The notes: generated by a model from the sequence alone, not told the origin. A stretch of DNA of 64,000 nucleotides from an uncultured Lachnospiraceae bacterium (GCA_900551115.1 URUY01000008.1:1-64000), one strand, 5' to 3'; counted from the stretch's first letter, positions 17,555 through 25,302 are shown. Program-made: numbers and translations.

Positions 17555-18916
17555 TTAGCCAAGTAAGGACAATACACCCTGATTAGACTGGTTAGCCTGT
17601 GCAAGCATAGCCTGACCTGCCTGTGCCAGAATATTATTGTTGGAGTACTTAACCATTTCTGTAGCCATATTAGTATCACGAATCTGGCTCTCTGCTGCCG
17701 TAGTATTTTCCACAACATTGTCAAGGTTATTGATAGTATGCTCCAGACGGTTCTGGACTGCACCGAGAGCAGAACGCTGGGTGGATACACGCTGGATAGC
17801 CGATGTAATAGTATCAATTGCTGCATCTGCATTTGTACTGTCTTTTCCGTCAACCTCCAGGCCTGCAACTCCGATTGCCTTTGCACTCATAGATGCAATG
17901 CTTAATTCAATCTTGTTATTTGCCGTTGAATCTGCCCCTACATGAAGGTCCAGTTTTAATGCTTCAGGAATATATTGTGCGTCATATGCTGTAATTGTAG
18001 CAGTCGTATCACCGGTAACCTTTACGGTTGCTTTTAAATCGCCTACTTTAAGAGCATTCAAATCAGCCTGTGCAGTAGGAGCGGTAACTGTCATGCCTGC
18101 AGGCAATTTATCTGTTGCAGTAGCAGTAAAGCCCTTTTCAATTGTAAAAGTTTCTGTAGATGTACCTACATCAATTCCCAATTCCTTTAACTGCGCTGCG
18201 GTAAACGCTGTACCTGCAGCATTTGTCCAGCCTGCAGCATTACCATCTACTGCTGTAGCACTATAGGTATAGGTATCCATTAAATTATCATTCATTTTAT
18301 TTGCATCAATTGAAATACCCGATACCTTAGCGCCGCCATTTGCGTTTATGCCTTCACCTTCTGCAGTGGATGCCTGATAAGCAATCTTTCCTACCGTAAT
18401 GTCCTGCTCAGAAACAGACACACCTTTTGCCACATTCAATTTAACACCTGCACCCAGGTCATCACTTGGAGTATCCGCCGCTAAATCAGCAGATTTATCA
18501 GTACCTTTCAGCAAATAAGTCTCATTAAACTTAGTTGTTTCAGCTACTCGGTCAATCTCTGTTACTAACTGGTCAATTTCGTTCTGGATATAGCTTCTGT
18601 CATCTTCACTGTTGGTTCCGTTAGCAGATTTTACTGCCAGCTCATTCATTCTCTGAAGCATATCATGTACTTCTGTCAAAGCACCTTCCGCAGTCTGCAC
18701 CGCAGAAATACCGTCCTGTGCATTGGCAGAGGCCTGTGTCAGACCACGAATCTGTTTTCTCATCTTCTCAGAAATGGAAAGACCTGCTGCATCATCTGCT
18801 GCACGGTTAATCTTGTAACCGGAAGATAATTTCTCAGTTGATTTTGCCTGTGAAGCTGTGGTTAATCCTAACATTCTGTTAGAGTTCATTGCTGTTAAAT
18901 TGTGTTGTACTACCAT
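17555..18916 (-). CDS. Flagellin
   Basis: The start at 18916 (MVVQHNLTAMNSNRML) follows ACGGAGGT; the longer frame has no ribosome site. The N-terminal D0/D1 region (residues 1-145, with SSGYKINRAADDAAGLSISE) and C-terminal region (last 90, NRLEHTINNLDNVVENTTAA to NQSNQGVLSLLG) are the conserved flagellin ends that pack in the filament core. The middle 215 residues form the variable surface domain. The 453-residue protein is polymerised through FliS-assisted export. The gene lies 97 bases downstream of csrA in the same direction, with a leader that looks like a CsrA target. No clear sigma-D promoter is seen in the gap, so expression may depend on the promoter within the invertible segment. 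Confidence 0.95.
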   Translation of the reverse strand: MVVQHNLTAMNSNRMLGLTTASQAKSTEKLSSGYKINRAADDAAGLSISEKMRKQIRGLTQASANAQDGISAVQTAEGALTEVHDMLQRMNELAVKSANGTNSEDDRSYIQNEIDQLVTEIDRVAETTKFNETYLLKGTDKSADLAADTPSDDLGAGVKLNVAKGVSVSEQDITVGKIAYQASTAEGEGINANGGAKVSGISIDANKMNDNLMDTYTYSATAVDGNAAGWTNAAGTAFTAAQLKELGIDVGTSTETFTIEKGFTATATDKLPAGMTVTAPTAQADLNALKVGDLKATVKVTGDTTATITAYDAQYIPEALKLDLHVGADSTANNKIELSIASMSAKAIGVAGLEVDGKDSTNADAAIDTITSAIQRVSTQRSALGAVQNRLEHTINNLDNVVENTTAAESQIRDTNMATEMVKYSNNNILAQAGQAMLAQANQSNQGVLSLLG

Positions 18917-18923
18917 AATTTTA

Positions 18924-18930
18924 CCTCCGT
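18924..18930 (-). promoter_or_regulatory. Flagellin Shine-Dalgarno with GGA, probable CsrA site
   Basis: ACGGAGG includes the GGA core required by CsrA and overlaps the ribosome site. Together with the upstream GGA hairpin, it has the two-site architecture known in B. subtilis hag. Confidence 0.55.
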
Positions 18931-18950
18931 GTTTTAAAATAATTTGTATG

Positions 18951-18972
18951 ACAGGCAAATCCGTTTGCCTGT
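18951..18972 (-). promoter_or_regulatory. Flagellin leader hairpin with GGA in the loop, probable CsrA site
   Basis: On the transcript, ACAGGCAAA, loop CGGA and UUUGCCUGU form a perfect 9-base stem whose tetraloop contains GGA, the CsrA recognition element. It ends 34 bases before the start codon. The two GGA motifs are 34 bases apart, enough for one CsrA dimer to bridge. Confidence 0.7.
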
Positions 18973-19013
18973 ATTTGTTTTATAATAAGCGGGCCTAGGA
19001 TTCCGCACTATTA

Positions 19014-19277
19014 TCATGACTGGTTTCTTACAATGATTGCCTTGGGTTTCTTTTTATATTTTTCAGGATGTTCCGGCTCTGCATAATATTTAGGCATCCC
19101 GGCTAATATTTCAGGGTCCTGTATTCTTTTTTCAAGCGCACCGCTTCGTACAATATTAAGTTCTTTTGGGGCATCAATCATAATTCTCATATGATTTCCT
19201 GTACCACCAAGAAAAACAATCTTAATGTCATCGCCTATCATCAGATATTCTTCTGTTTTTACCGACATTCTCAGCAT
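19014..19277 (-). CDS. csrA: CsrA-like carbon storage / flagellin translation regulator
   Basis: The 87-residue protein shows the CsrA beta fold: MLRMSVKTEE, IGDDIKI, MRIMIDAPKELNIVRSG. Arg44, the key RNA contact, is kept, whereas Arg6 of the usual MLxLxRK start is replaced by Val. A 30-residue basic tail extends beyond the usual 60-75 residues. In Firmicutes, CsrA represses flagellin translation and is antagonised by FliW; no fliW is visible here. The gene lies directly upstream of flagellin, with AAGGAGG before its start, and its promoter region lies across the left recombination site. It may have a narrowed, flagellin-dedicated role. Confidence 0.8.
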   Translation of the reverse strand: MLRMSVKTEEYLMIGDDIKIVFLGGTGNHMRIMIDAPKELNIVRSGALEKRIQDPEILAGMPKYYAEPEHPEKYKKKPKAIIVRNQS

Positions 19278-19325
19278 ACTTATTCCTCCTTGAAGTTAAT
19301 GGGTTTTATTACCATTTGAATCTGC

Positions 19326-19355
19326 AGTGCAACAGATGTAATATTGTGTTGCGTT
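19326..19355 (+). repeat. Left recombinase site (attL-type inverted site of the switch)
   Basis: Arm AGTGCAACAGA (19326-19336), spacer TGTAATAT (19337-19344), arm TGTGTTGCGTT (19345-19355). The right arm is perfect against the partner site; the left arm differs at three positions. The whole matches the right site, on the opposite strand, at 26 of 27 bases over 19329-19355. Confidence 0.85.
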
Positions 19356-19371
19356 TTACTTTACACTTTTT

Positions 19372-19398
19372 ATATCGTCAGAATGGAAATATACTTTA
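19372..19398 (-). promoter_or_regulatory. Sigma-D (sigma-28)-like promoter pointing at csrA and flagellin
   Basis: On the minus strand TAAA (19395-19398), 15 bases, then GACGATAT (19372-19379). The flagellar sigma consensus is TAAA-N15-GCCGATAA/T, so only one or two bases differ. It sits inside the invertible segment 17 bases from the left site, and its transcript would start just before that site and run into csrA. Confidence 0.65.
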
Positions 19399-19432
19399 GG
19401 CCTTTTTAAAAAAATTTATGGAGGAACGGAGC

Positions 19433-20023
19433 ATGAATACAGCACAGCCGATTAAAAAGACAAAGGATTTGGAAAAATTGAAAAGCTACTATAAGGAAAT
19501 AGAGCCGAATCCAAGAAACTATTTATTGATTATCCTGGGGTTAAATACAGCTTTGAGAATTTCGGATATTTTAAAATTACAGTGGAAATCGGTTTATGAC
19601 TTTGATGCGAAAGCTTATAAGGCTCATATTGAAATTACGGAACAGAAAACAGGGAAAAACTCTCAAATCTATATAAATAAGCAGATTATAGACGTTTTGA
19701 CAGACTATAGGCAGCATCTGAAAAATAAAAACGGCAATTTTGATGCCGGTCAGTTTTTATTCTGCCATAGCAATAAAAACGTACCTATCAATAGGACGCA
19801 GGCGTTTCGCATCATTAAGAAAGCAGCGGTATACTATAATATCCCCGGAGTAATCTGCTGTCATTCCTTAAGAAAGACCTTCGGTTATCACGCATGGAAG
19901 CAGGGCGTCCAGCCGGCACTTTTGGTAAGTATTTTTAATCATTCCTCATATGAAATCACAAAGCGTTATCTTGGAATTGAACAGGATGACAGGGATAAAA
20001 TTTTTAAGAAAATTCAATTATGA
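19433..20023 (+). CDS. Small tyrosine recombinase (FimB/FimE-like invertase)
   Basis: The start at 19433 follows GGAGG with an 8-base spacer. The 196-residue protein is a catalytic-domain-only tyrosine recombinase, like the FimB/FimE inverters of about 200 residues and much shorter than XerC or phage integrases. The full active site is present: Arg42 (ALRISD), Lys72 (EQKTGK), His144-x-x-Arg147 (CHSLRK), His170 (FNHSSY) and Tyr179 (KRYLG). It lies within the segment bounded by its probable sites, so it inverts its own gene. A -10-like TATACT at 19390-19395 overlaps the outward promoter, suggesting that the divergent transcripts compete. Confidence 0.9.
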   Translation: MNTAQPIKKTKDLEKLKSYYKEIEPNPRNYLLIILGLNTALRISDILKLQWKSVYDFDAKAYKAHIEITEQKTGKNSQIYINKQIIDVLTDYRQHLKNKNGNFDAGQFLFCHSNKNVPINRTQAFRIIKKAAVYYNIPGVICCHSLRKTFGYHAWKQGVQPALLVSIFNHSSYEITKRYLGIEQDDRDKIFKKIQL

Positions 20024-20043
20024 TTCTATAATACAAACCAGAG

Positions 20044-20067
20044 AAAAGCCTGTAAACCGGGCCTTTT
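20044..20067 (+). terminator. Terminator-like hairpin after the recombinase
   Basis: AAAAGCC and GGGCCTTTTT form an imperfect stem ending in a T-run, inside the invertible segment near the right site. Confidence 0.5.
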
Positions 20068-20078
20068 TCATTTTACCG

Positions 20079-20108
20079 AACGCAACACAATATTACATGT
20101 GTTGCGTT
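20079..20108 (-). repeat. Right recombinase site (inverted partner)
   Basis: On the plus strand: arm AACGCAACACA (20079-20089), spacer ATATTACA (20090-20097), arm TGTGTTGCGTT (20098-20108). The arms are a perfect 11-base inverted repeat. Read on the minus strand the spacer is TGTAATAT, identical to the left site, so the two sites are inverted relative to each other. Confidence 0.88.
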
Positions 20109-20136
20109 TTTTGCTTATCCTTTATCACAAACAGAA

Positions 20137-20152
20137 CCGGATAGCAATCCGG
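20137..20152. terminator. Short GC hairpin just outside the right site
   Basis: CCGGAT-AGCA-ATCCGG is a perfect 6-base stem. With the next hairpin it would block transcription leaving the inverted segment to the right. There is no long T-run, so termination alone would be weak. Confidence 0.4.
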
Positions 20153-20194
20153 CTTTGCAGAAAAATGGTTTTCTCCCTGCCCTCTGTATATAAC

Positions 20195-20228
20195 AAAAGC
20201 CCGGAATCATGCAGATTCCGAGCTTTTT
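20195..20228. terminator. Bidirectional terminator
   Basis: AAAAGCCCGGAATC and GATTCCGAGCTTTTT form a 14-base stem with one wobble, flanked by A- and T-runs. It serves the DUF1934 gene on the minus strand and could stop transcripts from the switch in the other orientation. Confidence 0.85.
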
Positions 20229-20259
20229 CAGCTTAATCCCCATTTCCGAGCAACTTATC

Positions 20260-20718
20260 TTACTCTGTCTTCTCAAAAATACCGTTCTTTGCTGCTTCTC
20301 TTTCCGATATCTCCATACTGATTTTGCAGTCCGCCAAAAACTCGTAATTGACCTCAAGCGCATAATCCACATTCACATGTATGGTTTTATCCTCATCCGT
20401 CATGGTAATCTTTTTTGCATCAATCCCTATCAGGATATCTCCAAAAGGCGTGGCATAATTGGTCAGGCTCTTTTTATTTTCCTCAAATATCATATGTGCA
20501 TTGACAAAACCCTTTTTGGTAAGCTCCAAGGTCTTGTCCTTAAATTTAATAATATTTCTGGTACTCTCGTCCGTCCCCTCTGTCGCTTCATCATAAATCA
20601 CATAGTGGCTGTTGTTTTTTTCATAATACTCTGCAACCGTAATCGTCTGGATATTGCTTTCCTCCTCGGATGCATCAAACTGCAGGCCTTTTATAGCCAA
20701 TAACACATCTTTTGTCAT
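20260..20718 (-). CDS. DUF1934 family beta-barrel protein
   Basis: The 152-residue protein has the alternating beta pattern of DUF1934 (YwiB-like, calycin fold), with YYEKNNSHYVIYDE, NIIKFKDKTLELTKKG, YATPFGDILIGIDAKK and NVDYALEVN. No biochemical function is firmly known. GAGGAGAA precedes the ATG. It follows murI by 29 bases and ends at a strong terminator, making it the last gene of a three-gene operon. Confidence 0.8.
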   Translation of the reverse strand: MTKDVLLAIKGLQFDASEEESNIQTITVAEYYEKNNSHYVIYDEATEGTDESTRNIIKFKDKTLELTKKGFVNAHMIFEENKKSLTNYATPFGDILIGIDAKKITMTDEDKTIHVNVDYALEVNYEFLADCKISMEISEREAAKNGIFEKTE

Positions 20719-20747
20719 TTCTCCTCACATTCTGCCCTAGGCGTAAC

Positions 20748-21590
20748 TCAGTATTCTTCGATATTTACCTGCTTTGCGGACAATATCCCGTACTTGATAA
20801 TGGAATTGGCAAAACGTATAAATTTCTCCGTGGTGTCGCTTACATAAAACTGGTACTGATTGCTGCCAAGTCCGGGCGCTTCTTCGTTTAAAAGCCCTTT
20901 TTCAAGCAGCAGCTCCCTTAACTCCATCGCCGTCTCATAAGCAGGATTTACTAAGGTTACCTTCTCTCCCATGATTTTCCCGATAGTGGAGCGGATAATC
21001 GGATAGTGGGTACAGCCCAGAATCAGGGTGTCAATATCAAGGTCTATCAGCTCTGTCAGATACCGTCTGGCAATCTCGTCCGTTACCGGGTCCTGCAGAA
21101 GCCCCTCTTCCACCAACGGCACAAACAGCGGGCAGGCCTTGCCCCATATGGTTACATCAGGATTAATTTCTTCTATGTATTTACTGTATATCCTGCTTCC
21201 AATCGTTGCTTCCGTAGCAATAACGCCAATCCTGCCGTTCTTTGTGGTCTTAGCTGCTGCTATCGCCCCCGGTTTTACCACACCTATCATAGGAATGTCA
21301 ATTTCTTTTTCCAGTTCATGCAGCGCATAGGCGCTTGCCGTATTACAGGCAACCACAATGGTCTTCACATGATGGGTCTCCAAAAAACGGACTATCTGCC
21401 TTGAGAATCTCGTTACGGTTTCCTTCGACTTGTTACCGTAGGGCACCCTTGCCGTATCCCCAAAATAAACGATTCTTTCATTGGGTATCTGCCGCATGAT
21501 TTCTCTTACGACTGTCAAGCCTCCGATACCGGAATCGAAAACACCAATAGGTGCTTCCCGGCGCTTTGTATCATCTATTGCAAAATTCAT
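20748..21590 (-). CDS. murI: Glutamate racemase
   Basis: The 280-residue enzyme makes D-glutamate for peptidoglycan. The N-terminal FDSGIGGLTVVRE, the first catalytic Cys in VVACNTASA and the second in LGCTHYP are all present, as are the substrate loops GDTARVPYG and NPAYET. The start abuts the stop of the small membrane protein gene upstream, so the two are coupled. Confidence 0.95.
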   Translation of the reverse strand: MNFAIDDTKRREAPIGVFDSGIGGLTVVREIMRQIPNERIVYFGDTARVPYGNKSKETVTRFSRQIVRFLETHHVKTIVVACNTASAYALHELEKEIDIPMIGVVKPGAIAAAKTTKNGRIGVIATEATIGSRIYSKYIEEINPDVTIWGKACPLFVPLVEEGLLQDPVTDEIARRYLTELIDLDIDTLILGCTHYPIIRSTIGKIMGEKVTLVNPAYETAMELRELLLEKGLLNEEAPGLGSNQYQFYVSDTTEKFIRFANSIIKYGILSAKQVNIEEY

Positions 21591-21863
21591 CTATCTTTCC
21601 TTATCCTTTTCAAAGTAGGCGCTCAGCAATTCAAACAGCCTGCTTTTTATTTTAATCTCTTCCGGCTCTGCTGACAAGAGCTTATAATATAATTCACTTC
21701 CCTCCGGCGTCAAAATCTCCCCTTTTTCGCCGTCAGACGCGCTGTATACCACCTTGCAGGTGTCTTCTAACATACACAGCTCCGGATAAAACAGCCCAAA
21801 AAATCCAAGTGCCGCTATTATTACGGCAGTTTTTTTCCATACCAGCTTAATCCCGTTTTTCAT
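21591..21863 (-). CDS. Small membrane-anchored protein, unknown function
   Basis: The 90-residue protein has one N-terminal membrane helix (residues 8-27, VWKKTAVIIAALGFFGLFY) and an acidic soluble tail with two Cys (ELCMLEDTC) near the membrane. AAAGGAG lies 13 bases before the ATG, a little far. It abuts murI and is probably co-transcribed. I do not recognise the family. Confidence 0.65.
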   Translation of the reverse strand: MKNGIKLVWKKTAVIIAALGFFGLFYPELCMLEDTCKVVYSASDGEKGEILTPEGSELYYKLLSAEPEEIKIKSRLFELLSAYFEKDKER

Positions 21864-21999
21864 TTTGATGCATATACTCCTTTTTGCAGGCCATCTGCCT
21901 GTTCTTTTTAGAAGTCTCGCCCAATCTGCGGGATTTATACATTATGCCTCTGGGTCTTGCAGGTACGCTGTTTTTCGCCGTTACAGAACCGGCGCAGGA

Positions 22000-22692
22000 T
22001 TACCTTGCCAGATTTTTTTCCCTTTCCAGACGCAGCTGCTCCATAATGGCAATTTCCTGATTGTCTATGTGCAGCTTCGCCGTCCTTGCCGCCGTTTCTT
22101 TATCCTTACGCCTGATGCTCTCGAACATAATACGATGCTCTTCTATCAGTTGTCCGTGGGTGCTGCCGTCCTTAATATATTCAAAACGGTAACGGTACAT
22201 CTGCTCCGAAAGGTTATTTACAAGCTGTACCAGCCTGCTGTTGTTTGTAGCCTTTACAATAATATCATGGAGCGCCACATCTGCCTGCGCTATCCTTTTG
22301 GGATCACGGGTTTTTGTTGCCACCTCAAACGCATCGCAGGCTTCGGAAAGTGCCTGAAGCTCTTCTTCCTTTATCCTGTCACAGGCAAGCTCCACGCTTA
22401 AGGCATCCAGTGCGCGCCTTACCTCCAATACATCCTTTAGGCTCTTTTCCGTTATCTGCGCCACCTCTGCGCCTCTTCTGGGAATCATGGTAACCAGGCC
22501 TTCCAGCTCCAGCTTTCTGATAGCTTCCCTGATGGGCGTGCGGCTTACTCCCAGACGGTTGGCAAGATGTATCTCCATCAGTCTCTCACCCGGCTTTAAT
22601 TCTCCTGTCAGGATTGCCTGTCTTAGCGTATTGAATACCACATCCCGCAAAGGCAGAAATTCATCCATTTTTACCTGTAAATTGTCCTGCAT
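22000..22692 (-). CDS. GntR-family (FadR-type) transcriptional regulator
   Basis: Residues 12-75 form the winged helix (LRQAILTGELKPGERLMEIH, then LGVSRTPIREAIRKLELEGL). The C-terminal FCD helical ligand-binding domain covers 85-220 (VRRALDALSVELAC, ALHDIIVKATNNSRL, EEHRIMFESIRRKD). AAAGGAGAG precedes the start 12 bases after the ispE stop, so it is co-transcribed with ispE. The effector is unknown; FCD proteins usually bind organic acids or fatty acyl compounds. Confidence 0.9.
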   Translation of the reverse strand: MQDNLQVKMDEFLPLRDVVFNTLRQAILTGELKPGERLMEIHLANRLGVSRTPIREAIRKLELEGLVTMIPRRGAEVAQITEKSLKDVLEVRRALDALSVELACDRIKEEELQALSEACDAFEVATKTRDPKRIAQADVALHDIIVKATNNSRLVQLVNNLSEQMYRYRFEYIKDGSTHGQLIEEHRIMFESIRRKDKETAARTAKLHIDNQEIAIMEQLRLEREKNLAR

Positions 22693-22704
22693 AGCTCTCT
22701 CCTT

Positions 22705-23562
22705 TCACGCAAATGTTGTAACAAAAAGCTGCTTTGCCAGCCCTGACCCTGTCAGTTTTTCCTTTGCCGCCAGGGCATCCTCTTCCCTTTCATAGATGCC
22801 GAATACCGTAGGGCCACTGCCGCTCATAAGGGCCTTTAGAGCGCCGTTTTCTTCCATATAAAGCTTAAGCTTTTTAATAACGGGATACTTTTCCTCTGTG
22901 ACACTCTCAAGCACATTTTCCATGCGGGAAGTGATTCCCTGCAGGCTGCCTGTCTTTACTGCTTCTTTCATGCCGTCAATATCCGGATGCTTCTTTATCT
23001 CTGAAAGCTTCAGATTTTCATATACATATTTTGTGGAGACATTGATATCCGGTTTTGCTATCAGTAAAAAGCAATCCGGTGCAGGAGGCAGCTTTTCAAG
23101 CCTCTCACCGATACCTTCTGCAAGAGCGGTCCCGCCCATAATGCAGTAAGGAATATCCGCCCCCAGCTTTACTCCAAGCATCTTTAATTCTTCCTCTGAA
23201 AGCCCCATGGAAAAAAGGGTATTCATTCCCTTCAAAACGGCTGCGGCATCCGTACTGCCCCCTGCCATACCTGCTGCCACGGGAATCCTTTTTTCCAGAT
23301 GAATGGCAATTCCTTCCTTTATCTGACAGGTATCCGTCAAAAGACGCGCCGCTTTATAGACCAGATTGCTTTCATCTGCCGGCACCTCGCCGCTGTCTGT
23401 AGTCACTTTTATCCCCGGCTTTGTTTTTTGCAGGGTCAGCGTATCATAAATACCCACGGTCTGCATTATCATTTTGACCTCATGATAACCGTTTGCAAGC
23501 CTTCTTACCACATCCAGTCCTAAATTTATCTTCGCATATGCCTTTATTTCCAATGTGTCCAT
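22705..23562 (-). CDS. ispE: 4-diphosphocytidyl-2-C-methyl-D-erythritol kinase
   Basis: The GHMP kinase catalyses the ATP-dependent step of the MEP isoprenoid pathway. AYAKINLGLDV opens the protein, the ATP loop PVAAGMAGGSTDAAAVL lies near residue 95 and the C-terminal LMSGSGPTVFG is intact. The start at 23562 (MDTLEIKAYAK) is favoured by family length. An ATG at 23577 has a closer AAAGG, so the exact start is open. The GntR gene follows after 12 bases. Confidence 0.93.
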   Translation of the reverse strand: MDTLEIKAYAKINLGLDVVRRLANGYHEVKMIMQTVGIYDTLTLQKTKPGIKVTTDSGEVPADESNLVYKAARLLTDTCQIKEGIAIHLEKRIPVAAGMAGGSTDAAAVLKGMNTLFSMGLSEEELKMLGVKLGADIPYCIMGGTALAEGIGERLEKLPPAPDCFLLIAKPDINVSTKYVYENLKLSEIKKHPDIDGMKEAVKTGSLQGITSRMENVLESVTEEKYPVIKKLKLYMEENGALKALMSGSGPTVFGIYEREEDALAAKEKLTGSGLAKQLFVTTFA

Positions 23563-23695
23563 CTGTCTGCCAACCATACCTTTCCGGCTTGTATCCTGTT
23601 TGTTTATTGTATACAAGGATTGTACTTAATTTTATACAAAGGCGGAGCTTTTGTCAATGCACAGTGTACCCGGAAAAATGCGTAAATATATAAAT

Positions 23696-23731
23696 GCAAA
23701 AATAACCGGTTGATGCATCCACCAACCGGTT
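23696..23731 (-). terminator. Terminator of sipL
   Basis: Minus-strand stem AACCGGTTG/CAACCGGTT (arms 23723-23731 and 23704-23712) around a 10-base loop, followed by ATTTTTG. Confidence 0.7.
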
Positions 23732-23736
23732 ACTCC

Positions 23737-25302
23737 CTAAGCGCCCTTTACAATCAGCAGTTTATCTCCGGGACGCACCTCATCCGATGTAAGGTCGTTT
23801 ACTTCCTTAATCCGCTGTACGGGAACATAATAGCGTTTTCCTATATTCCACAGGTTATCCTCCGGACGCACTACATAGGCTACCATGCCGGGCAATTCAT
23901 TTATCTTTGCCATATCCAGCTCGGATACCCTGATATCCGCAATCAGCCGCTCCGGCACATTTTTAAAAATTGCTGTCTGGAAATCCAAAACTGCCTTTAC
24001 ATCCATCTCTTCACTGTCTATCATTACCACCTGAAGCTGCCCCACTTTTGCATGCATCCTGAAGCTGTCCGCAGGACTGATGCCGGGAACCTCCAGCGTA
24101 TAACTGAAAGGAATCAATCCCTTCATGCAATTATAGGGAGCTGCATCATCCCCTGTGATATACATAATCTGCAAGGCCACGGCTCCCTCTAACAGAATAC
24201 CGTCCTCTGTAATTTTCTGACTGTCTATCTGTACATTTCCTTCACTATGCAGAAGCTGCAATACCCGCGCTCCCGGGGTTTTCACCTTTAATCTGTCCGT
24301 CACCTTGCTTTTTCCGCCTATTTTCATAAGAAGCTGTTTGAGATTCACTTCTTTCTCAAGGCTCTCCACCTCTTTGGTAACACCGTAAATATCGGAAATC
24401 ATCTCTATATTTTCTTCTTCGTACAGCTTTATGGCAATATCCAATACAAGCTCTAAGCCAAGCATTCTCTCCTCGCCGTCAAAATCAGGTCTGGCTTCCA
24501 GCTCCCTGTGCCCGATTTCATACCCGATATCCGTTATCATACTGTCACTGCAGCCATGGCATTCCACCGTGCCGCTAAACGGGATTACCGTTTCAAAGGA
24601 GCGGATTGGCATTTCCTCGCCTTCTCCCTCATACAGTACAAAAACCCGCACATCACCCTGCACCGAAATATTTTCCGCAAGGGGTTTAAACTCCACTTCT
24701 TCCAGGCTTACGCTGTCCCAGATGATGTGAAATACATTGGGATAGTTCTGAGGCAGTGTTATTTCCTCCCGGATTCTGAAGATATCGTTTTTCTGTATGG
24801 CTACCTGTGCCAAATCCATCTTCACTTTCCGGTATTCCAAAGGCGAGCCTGTTTCGTCAAAATAGATATCCACCGGTGCTTCCTCATCATACAGCTCTTC
24901 CACCGCTGCCTGCAGATTAAAAAGCGCCTGAACGGAAAGCTTTCTGGAATTAATGACCCCCACCGTCAAATCCTCCAGTCCGGCTTTCACTCTTACTGCA
25001 TCCGTCCCCCGCACGCCTTCCATATAAAGCTGTTCCTCAAAGGGCATTTTCCCTTCTACGCAGACCAGCTTCTGGCCTTCTTCTTTGGTCTGATACAACA
25101 CGGTGAAAAAAAGCCTTCCCCGGATATTAACATGGTCTTCCGTTGGCTTGACTTCTTCTATCTGTATCATCCCTTTTTCATAAATGAGGGCAGTTACATC
25201 CGGTTTGCTGTCAGGAATATTGATATCCTCTTCCAGCGCTACCTGACTGCTGCCTCTGCATTTGATACGGTCCATATGTATGTTTTTCTTAATCAGTTCC
25301 AC
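23737..25302 (-). CDS. sipL: SipL-like spore coat morphogenesis protein (DUF3794 repeats plus LysM)
   Basis: The 521-residue protein has repeated DUF3794 units (for example ISVQGDVRVFVLYEGEGEE and VQIDSQKITEDGILLEGAVA) over residues 30-450. A C-terminal LysM domain follows (VRPEDNLWNIGKRYYVPVQR). C. difficile SipL has the same architecture and length and anchors the SpoIVA coat basement layer. The gene lies upstream of ispE. A CATATAGTA box about 40-50 bases before the start resembles the -10 of mother-cell sigma factors. Fragments of this gene occur again at 34648-34763. Confidence 0.85.
   Translation of the reverse strand: MELIKKNIHMDRIKCRGSSQVALEEDINIPDSKPDVTALIYEKGMIQIEEVKPTEDHVNIRGRLFFTVLYQTKEEGQKLVCVEGKMPFEEQLYMEGVRGTDAVRVKAGLEDLTVGVINSRKLSVQALFNLQAAVEELYDEEAPVDIYFDETGSPLEYRKVKMDLAQVAIQKNDIFRIREEITLPQNYPNVFHIIWDSVSLEEVEFKPLAENISVQGDVRVFVLYEGEGEEMPIRSFETVIPFSGTVECHGCSDSMITDIGYEIGHRELEARPDFDGEERMLGLELVLDIAIKLYEEENIEMISDIYGVTKEVESLEKEVNLKQLLMKIGGKSKVTDRLKVKTPGARVLQLLHSEGNVQIDSQKITEDGILLEGAVALQIMYITGDDAAPYNCMKGLIPFSYTLEVPGISPADSFRMHAKVGQLQVVMIDSEEMDVKAVLDFQTAIFKNVPERLIADIRVSELDMAKINELPGMVAYVVRPEDNLWNIGKRYYVPVQRIKEVNDLTSDEVRPGDKLLIVKGA

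Larger units (their letters stand above)
19337..20097. mobile_element. Invertible DNA segment carrying its own recombinase
   Basis: About 760 bp between the spacers of the two inverted sites contain a tyrosine recombinase gene, an outward sigma-D-like promoter and a terminator-like hairpin. Recombination between sites in opposite orientation inverts rather than deletes the segment. In the present orientation the promoter faces csrA and flagellin. In the other it would face terminators at 20137-20228. Inversion itself is inferred from the architecture. Confidence 0.75.

Noticed and set aside
18957..18982. Second sigma-D promoter for flagellin (TAAA-N14-ACGGATTT)
   Set aside because: The -10 matches the consensus at only 5 of 8 positions and lies inside the GGA hairpin. 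It is kept only as a weak alternative.
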